Shown here piece by piece: positions 58,982 to 64,000 of a DNA stretch of 64,000 nt. This DNA is from Tritrichomonas musculus (taxonomy: Eukaryota; Parabasalia; Tritrichomonadida; Tritrichomonadidae): contig JAPFFF010000003.1 of the NCBI GenBank assembly GCA_039105265.1, positions 5,828,001 to 5,892,000 on the forward strand, read 5' to 3'. The position numbers and the translations under genes are program-made. Numbering within the stretch: position 1 is the first letter of the stretch; each line of letters opens with the position of its first letter. The notes under the pieces are model-generated. The model was not told the DNA's origin. It saw only the letters and a program-made list of their open reading frames with translations, and did no database searches.

Positions 58982-61408
58982 ATGACTGAAGCTGAAGATA
59001 AACCCAAAACAAAGACAACTCAAATTGTCGAAGGAATTTTATTCTCGCATGTCTTCAAGCATTCTATCTCCGTTGGTGTTGATGGCATTCATGCAACCAA
59101 AAGAATCGTTCAGATATTCGGACCTTTGGTTCATATAACAGATCCAAACAAACTACTTCCAAATCTTTTCTTATTTCTTCCAATGTGGGAAATTACACCG
59201 AAAAAAAGCAAAAATCACAGAACTTTAATTCTCCGTTCAGAAAAGGTCGAAGACATTAACGAAATCAAAATTAAGACAAAAAATATCAAACTATTAAATA
59301 TGCTTAGCAAGCAATTCCTAGTTGGGAAAGAATGTCTCATTAACCAAAAATTGAGATTCGCTAATCACTCAATTAGGCTCAATAAAGATGGAGCCTTCGT
59401 CCCTGCAAAATATCAAATGTCAAATGATTATGTTAAAGTCATCGTAGGTGACAAAGTGGCAATTGATTTGCCAAGATATCCCGATTCTTGGGCAGGACCT
59501 AATATTAATGATTATGAAAAAGTACACTTCTATAGAGGTGATCATATGACAGCAACAATCAAGTGCAAGGATATGCTTCAAGCAATGAAGATCATTGTTG
59601 AAATGAATATGATTCCTGACGATTTGGAAACAATTCCAGATATTTTCACCGGTAAAAAAGAAGATCTTCTTGTTCCAGAAATTGATGAATCTGTCTTTGA
59701 TAACACAAGTGGATCTTCAATTGCATCCTCTACTCAACTTTCTGAAGCAGATGCTGGTACTGATGATGAAGATGAAGAAGAGGAAGATGAAGCTGAAGAT
59801 GGTCATAAGAAAAAAAAGAAGAAGTCTAAGAATGAGAAAGAAATACCTCTTGAAAAGAAAAAGAAGAAGAAAAGGAAGGGTGTTGAAGCAATGGCAGATT
59901 TCTCTGTCCGAATGGAAGAAAAAATGGATAAGCTCAAAGAACTTCCAAGAAATGAAAAAAGGGCAGGTAGAGCTGAGTGTATCGAAAAAATTGTTTCACA
60001 ATTTACTCTTAAAGTTCCTACTGGAACAGCTCCGCCCGTTACAGTCCCAGAAAAAGGGCCAAATGACAATGATATCCTTCCATGGGAAATGCCTCGTAGC
60101 CCAATTACAAGTTCACTTTTCAACAATCAAATTCAGACTGATTTTCCAGAAGATATTACCTTGAAAGACAAATACAATGTTTCAGAAGTTTTCCAATCAT
60201 TAACTAATAAAAATAAAGAAGCTCTTTCTTCATTTCGATCTGGTGAACCAAATGATAAAGATGTTGTCCCATATGATGAAGCATTTGGAAATCTTGATAA
60301 GATGCAGCCTAATGAATTACCAGAATTTGTTACAGGAGTTTTCTTACATGGTCGAACAAGATCTTATATAGATCTTGCACATAGCATTTCAAATATTAAC
60401 TTTTCTTGCAAACGTATTCGCGAAATATTTCAGAGTACTCATGTTAAAACCAAGAAAACTTATTATCGCTTTTTCTTCCAACTATTTAAAGAAGGTCTCG
60501 CAGGCACATTCTTTCACTCTTTGGTACGATTTCCATACTTTAGATTGGTCAACTATTATCCAGATTCATTAATGCGTTGTGATGATACCATTGAAACTTT
60601 GTCCAAATTGAATGTAAAACTTCCAGGTAATGCCAAACTCAAATCAAAGCCCAAATGTCCATTCAAGTTGGACATTTATCCGCACATCATACTTGCTCAT
60701 GAAATTCCAAGATTCCAACAAAATGAAACTGAAATATGGATTGATGAAGAAAACCAAATGGGTCCAACGCCAATGTCTATGATTATTGCTGCATGCATTG
60801 CTCTTATGGCATTGACATATAACGATAGAGAGCCAAAGAATATTATTTACAAAGGACAATTTAAAAAACTTTGGAAAACTTTTAAGCAGCATAGTAAGAA
60901 CTTAGGATCAGTTGAACCAGAAATCGAAGCGCTTAAGCTCAAGAGAGCCCATCAAGATACTAAAGTTGTTGAACTTCTTCTTCATGCACTCGTTGAAAAC
61001 AAATTAATTGAATTTCTCATCAACTTCATGAAGTGTAAAAATTGTAAGAATGATTTAATGCAACATTTAATTCTCTGTGTCTCCCAATTAGAAAAATTAA
61101 GTAATAGTTTTGTCAAAGATTGCCTAAAGAGAAAATCAATTATCAAAGAAACTAAAAACGATTTGATTAAAGTATTTGCTAGAGATCCTCTGAAGAAAAA
61201 GAAAAGTGCTCAACAAGCTGATCAAAACAAAGAATTACTCAACGCAGCTAACAACAAAATAAATCAAATTGTCGGACAAATAGAAAATAAAACAGGTATC
61301 AAACTGAAAAAGAATGACGGAGATGCAGAAACTGATGCTGCTGATGCTGAAGAAGAAAATAAAGCTGATAATAATGAAAACGACAACAACAATGCTCCAA
61401 AGTCGTAA
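58982..61408 (+). CDS. Conserved-looking protein of unknown family, with Asp/Glu and Lys blocks
   Basis: An 808-residue protein. Residues 1-230 form one folded-looking region (VEGILFSHVFKHSISVGVDG; YPDSWAGPNIND). Residues 255-305 hold an acidic run followed by Lys clusters (GHKKKKKKSKNEKE) that could be a nuclear or nucleolar signal. Residues 440-730 form a second, mainly helical region with several Cys/aromatic positions (FFQLFKEGLAGTFFHSLVRF; NFMKCKNCKNDLMQHLILCV). The C-terminal 60 residues are low-complexity Asp/Asn/Glu/Ala. I do not recognise any named domain. Confidence 0.75.
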   Translation: MTEAEDKPKTKTTQIVEGILFSHVFKHSISVGVDGIHATKRIVQIFGPLVHITDPNKLLPNLFLFLPMWEITPKKSKNHRTLILRSEKVEDINEIKIKTKNIKLLNMLSKQFLVGKECLINQKLRFANHSIRLNKDGAFVPAKYQMSNDYVKVIVGDKVAIDLPRYPDSWAGPNINDYEKVHFYRGDHMTATIKCKDMLQAMKIIVEMNMIPDDLETIPDIFTGKKEDLLVPEIDESVFDNTSGSSIASSTQLSEADAGTDDEDEEEEDEAEDGHKKKKKKSKNEKEIPLEKKKKKKRKGVEAMADFSVRMEEKMDKLKELPRNEKRAGRAECIEKIVSQFTLKVPTGTAPPVTVPEKGPNDNDILPWEMPRSPITSSLFNNQIQTDFPEDITLKDKYNVSEVFQSLTNKNKEALSSFRSGEPNDKDVVPYDEAFGNLDKMQPNELPEFVTGVFLHGRTRSYIDLAHSISNINFSCKRIREIFQSTHVKTKKTYYRFFFQLFKEGLAGTFFHSLVRFPYFRLVNYYPDSLMRCDDTIETLSKLNVKLPGNAKLKSKPKCPFKLDIYPHIILAHEIPRFQQNETEIWIDEENQMGPTPMSMIIAACIALMALTYNDREPKNIIYKGQFKKLWKTFKQHSKNLGSVEPEIEALKLKRAHQDTKVVELLLHALVENKLIEFLINFMKCKNCKNDLMQHLILCVSQLEKLSNSFVKDCLKRKSIIKETKNDLIKVFARDPLKKKKSAQQADQNKELLNAANNKINQIVGQIENKTGIKLKKNDGDAETDAADAEEENKADNNENDNNNAPKS

Positions 61409-61952
61409 GATCAGGAATATACTTACTTATGCTATATTTTATTCTATACAAATATTAAAAACAAAAAGATAAATATTAATAATAATTTACCAGTTTGAAC
61501 TTATTTTCATATAATTTATTTATTAATTGTATTTTTATTATATTTATTTAGGCCTCGCAAAAGCCATATTTTTTTTCCAAAGCCATAAAATTTTTTTTTC
61601 TTTAGCCATGTTTCTCAAATTCTATTATTCAAATTATGGTTATACGTTTAGTTTTAAATAACGAATATGGTTAACATTTTTATTATTAAACCTTAACTAT
61701 TTATATCTAATAAATTTTTTAAAAAAATTGAAAATTTTGAATGATTTATTATTGATTTAAGTAAATTTGGTAACTCCAAAGACATTTATGGCTATCCATA
61801 AAATATCAATGGTTTTGCTATGGCTTTGGCGAGGCATATTTTTATTTTAATGAGCAAAATATGCAATGCAAATCAAAATATAATATTTTTCATTAACAAA
61901 TATCTTCTGAAATTAAAAATTTTTCGATTTATATAACGTACAATTTAATTTC
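61409..61952. other. Intergenic region containing a MITE-like repeat
   Basis: Besides the inverted-repeat unit at 61550-61838, it is AT-rich spacer with no gene. Confidence 0.6.
61550..61838. repeat. MITE-like unit with 19-bp terminal inverted repeats
   Basis: The left arm at 61550-61568 (AGGCCTCGCAAAAGCCATA) and the reverse complement of the right arm at 61820-61838 agree at 17 of 19 positions. The interior is about 250 bp, non-coding, with several further AGCCAT words (61563, 61581, 61604) and their inverted forms. Flanks are T/A-rich so a target-site duplication cannot be read with confidence. It has the size and form of a small non-autonomous DNA transposon. Confidence 0.55.
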
Positions 61953-64000
61953 ATGAGTAAACATGAATCTTTCTTATCATTAACAGGAAAAAGTGATGAA
62001 TATTCAAGTGCGAACGATCGTTTGTTTCGAAGTAAGGGTGTTGATCCTATTCTTTCTTCAATTTCGCCTCCGAAATCGTCAAGTGGGACAACTATATCAA
62101 CAATTGCTGAAAGCATTGCAAAAAGCCTTTTGGAAAGCGATAGTGGTAAAAATGAATCGTCGGATGAATATTCAGAGGAAGAAGAAATAAATCAAAAAGA
62201 AAGTGTTGATAAAAACGAAATTAAAAAAGAAAACGAAATAAGCCAAGCAGATAAAAATATACAAGACACATCCGAAAAGCAAGAATTTATAGAATCATCA
62301 ATTGATGTAAATGAAAAAAATGATATCAATTTCAAATTAGAAAAAAATGTTTCCAACGATTCATCATCATATGAATATTTTGAAGAGGAAGAAGAAATTG
62401 ATGAGAAAAAAGTTCTTTTTCAGAAAATTGAACGAGAACAAGAAAAGGAAAAAGAGAAAAGAAAAAGAGAAGAGGAAGAAGAAAAAGAAATAAAAGAAAA
62501 GATAAATTTACTAAATATAGAAATTATACAGCCGAATCAGGATTATAATAAAAGTATGAGCAGTGAAGATTTTAATGATAAAGACTCTTTTACTTCAAAG
62601 TATGAAATTATCGAAACTGAACCCGAAACTGAAAAAATAAAAATAAACGCAGAGAACATCGAAATAGGTCAGGAAAAAATAGAAATTAATTCTGAAAACG
62701 TAGAAGATGAAAAAACAAAAACTGGTAACTTGTCAATTGATCTAAAACCCAAAAATTTGTTATCGACAATTCGACATAGCACTGATTCATTGTCATCATC
62801 TTCATCGGTCTCTCCAATATCTTCACCAATCAAGAATTCAAATAAAAAAGCAAAACCAAAACAACAACATCATTCAATTTTCGATTATACATCACCAACT
62901 AGATATAATCTGAAAACCCCAGATTCACGTTTGTCCAAAAAAAGCCCAAAACAAAAAAAGAAAGCAATTACGAATGTTGCAGAAATAAATGATAGGGAAA
63001 CTTTTAGAGATTATATAAATGGTAAATTAGATTCTAATAAACCTCAAAAAGACAATTACTTATATTTCATGATTCATAGGAAACGTTATGATTCCTATTT
63101 ATCTCATCAAGAAGTTGTAGAAATATGTGAAAGATTGCTTTCAGCTCCGCCTGGAAAAAAAAATAACCTTGATAATCCCGGTGATATTTCTCTAATAATT
63201 GAAGAATTGAAAAGAATGAAAGTTGAATCAATAACAAATAGTGACTATTCAAGAGGTAAAAAAATAGAAGATTTAATCAATAGTTTAAGAATTCAATATC
63301 GAACGCTTGACAGAGAGATGTTTCATAAAGCGTCGTTAAAAACACTTGAAAAAAAGCTTGATGATATCAAAAGTCAAATTGTTGAAATGAATGGCAAGTA
63401 TGAATTCTTTTTTAGTCATTCTGGTTTATAACTATGCTATAATTGATTTTTTTAATAATTTATGAGATTTTTAAAATAGGAAAAAGTTAAAGGAGTTTAG
63501 TCCTATATATATTCCATTTATCAATATTAGTTCATATGCAAATAAAAGCATATTTCATGCCTAAATTATGTTAATCATTATAATAAGAATTCTAGAAAAT
63601 CTCATATAATCGAAAACTTTACAGAAATGATTATGCATTTTTATTTACCAGAATGATTATAATTTTTTTATTCATTTTACTAACATAGTAGGATTAAAGA
63701 AGAAGATTATCAAGAGAATGAAAAATTTAAAGCGAATCTAGCTGAACTTGGGGTTAAGCATCAAAATCAACTCCAAGATTTAGAAGATTCATGGCGTGGT
63801 CCACAAAAAATGCGAAAATATAATAAAAGAAGTTCAACTTTATTAAATGGACAATATATAGAGCGTAATTTAGCATTGATAGGTGAATATGATGAAGCAA
63901 ATGTTGTTCATCAAATCAACAAACGAAACGAAAAAATTGAATCTCGAAGGAAGCATCAAGTTTTGAATAGTTCTTTTGAAAATGCGAGATCCACTATGAT
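61953..64000 (+). CDS. Disordered plus coiled-coil protein, two exons, leaves the window
   Basis: Exon 1 (61953-63397) begins at ATG 61953 and encodes 481 residues: a Ser/Glu/Lys-rich disordered region (1-320) and then a helical domain (AITNVAEINDRETFRDYING; LIIEELKRMKVESITNSDYS). Exon 2 (63689 to the window edge) has no ATG but stays open to the last base and encodes a continuation of the helical domain (ENEKFKANLAELGVKHQNQL; LEDSWRGPQKMRKYNKRSST; FENARSTM). Joining the exons at GTATGA...ACTAACATAG keeps the frame (AA+T, then AGG ATT AAA). Without splicing exon 1 would end at 63431. The pattern of DYxRGKKIE and W-x-x-P with paired helices recurs in a trichomonad protein family; function is unknown. 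Confidence 0.7.
63398..63688 (+). other. Intron (291 bp) with trichomonad-type 3' motif
   Basis: The 5' end is GTATGA (63398-63403), close to the trichomonad GTATGT consensus. The 3' end is ACTAACATAG (63679-63688), with the ACTAAC branch-point sequence right next to the AG, as known for Trichomonas introns (ACTAACACACAG). The flanking frames join in phase. Confidence 0.75.

Noticed and set aside
59670-60164. A 164-codon second frame inside the gene at 58982-61408
   Set aside because: It is opened by the Lys/Glu-coding repeats and has no features of its own.
61409-61549. Possible terminator hairpins after the gene ending at 61408
   Set aside because: Only A/T-rich sequence with no stable stem; protein genes of this organism would use poly(A) addition.

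Overview
The window is nuclear DNA of a parabasalid protist (a trichomonad, most likely Tritrichomonas). This is inferred from several things seen together. The DNA is very AT-rich. Nearly every gene is a single uninterrupted frame separated from its neighbours by AT-rich spacers. Fragments of Polinton/Maverick elements are present. The gene content includes a many-pass membrane adenylyl cyclase, a large Sel1-repeat protein, R2R3 Myb factors and long coiled-coil proteins. The one intron I can make out ends in ACTAACATAG, close to the known trichomonad branch-point/3' splice motif. The species is not proven by anything I can compute here.

Layout. Positions 1-2906 hold the 5' part of a minus-strand WD40 gene that leaves the window. 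Positions 3.5-10.5 kb are a mobile-element island: two Polinton end fragments whose terminal inverted repeats face each other, with 3.7 kb between them containing a truncated Mutator-like transposase and a decayed Tc1/mariner transposase. From 11.9 kb to the end the window is ordinary host DNA with about 20 protein genes and one tRNA-Ser(UGA).

The host genes fall into recognisable groups. Gene regulation: a Tup1-like WD40 corepressor and an R2R3 Myb. Signalling: a class II DYRK kinase, a Wee1/Myt1-like kinase with an altered catalytic loop, and an adenylyl cyclase. Membrane traffic and actin: two VPS9 (Rab5-GEF) proteins, a BAR-like/SH3-like protein, a C2-type protein and a divergent SCAR/WAVE-like protein. 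Endoplasmic reticulum: a CCDC47-like translocon factor and the glucosidase II beta subunit. Scaffolds: Sel1 repeats fused to a kinase-like region, armadillo-like and HEAT-like repeat proteins, and several coiled-coil proteins of unknown role. The genes are independent units and are not in operons; two pairs are tightly divergent (36646-36723 and 23716-23863) and may share promoters.

No clear new multi-gene system stands out. The most interesting items are the intron-split gene at the right edge, the facing Polinton ends with a nest of DNA transposons, the SCAR/WAVE-like protein without a visible VCA tail, the kinase and cyclase with changed catalytic residues, and a MITE-like inverted repeat near 61.6 kb.
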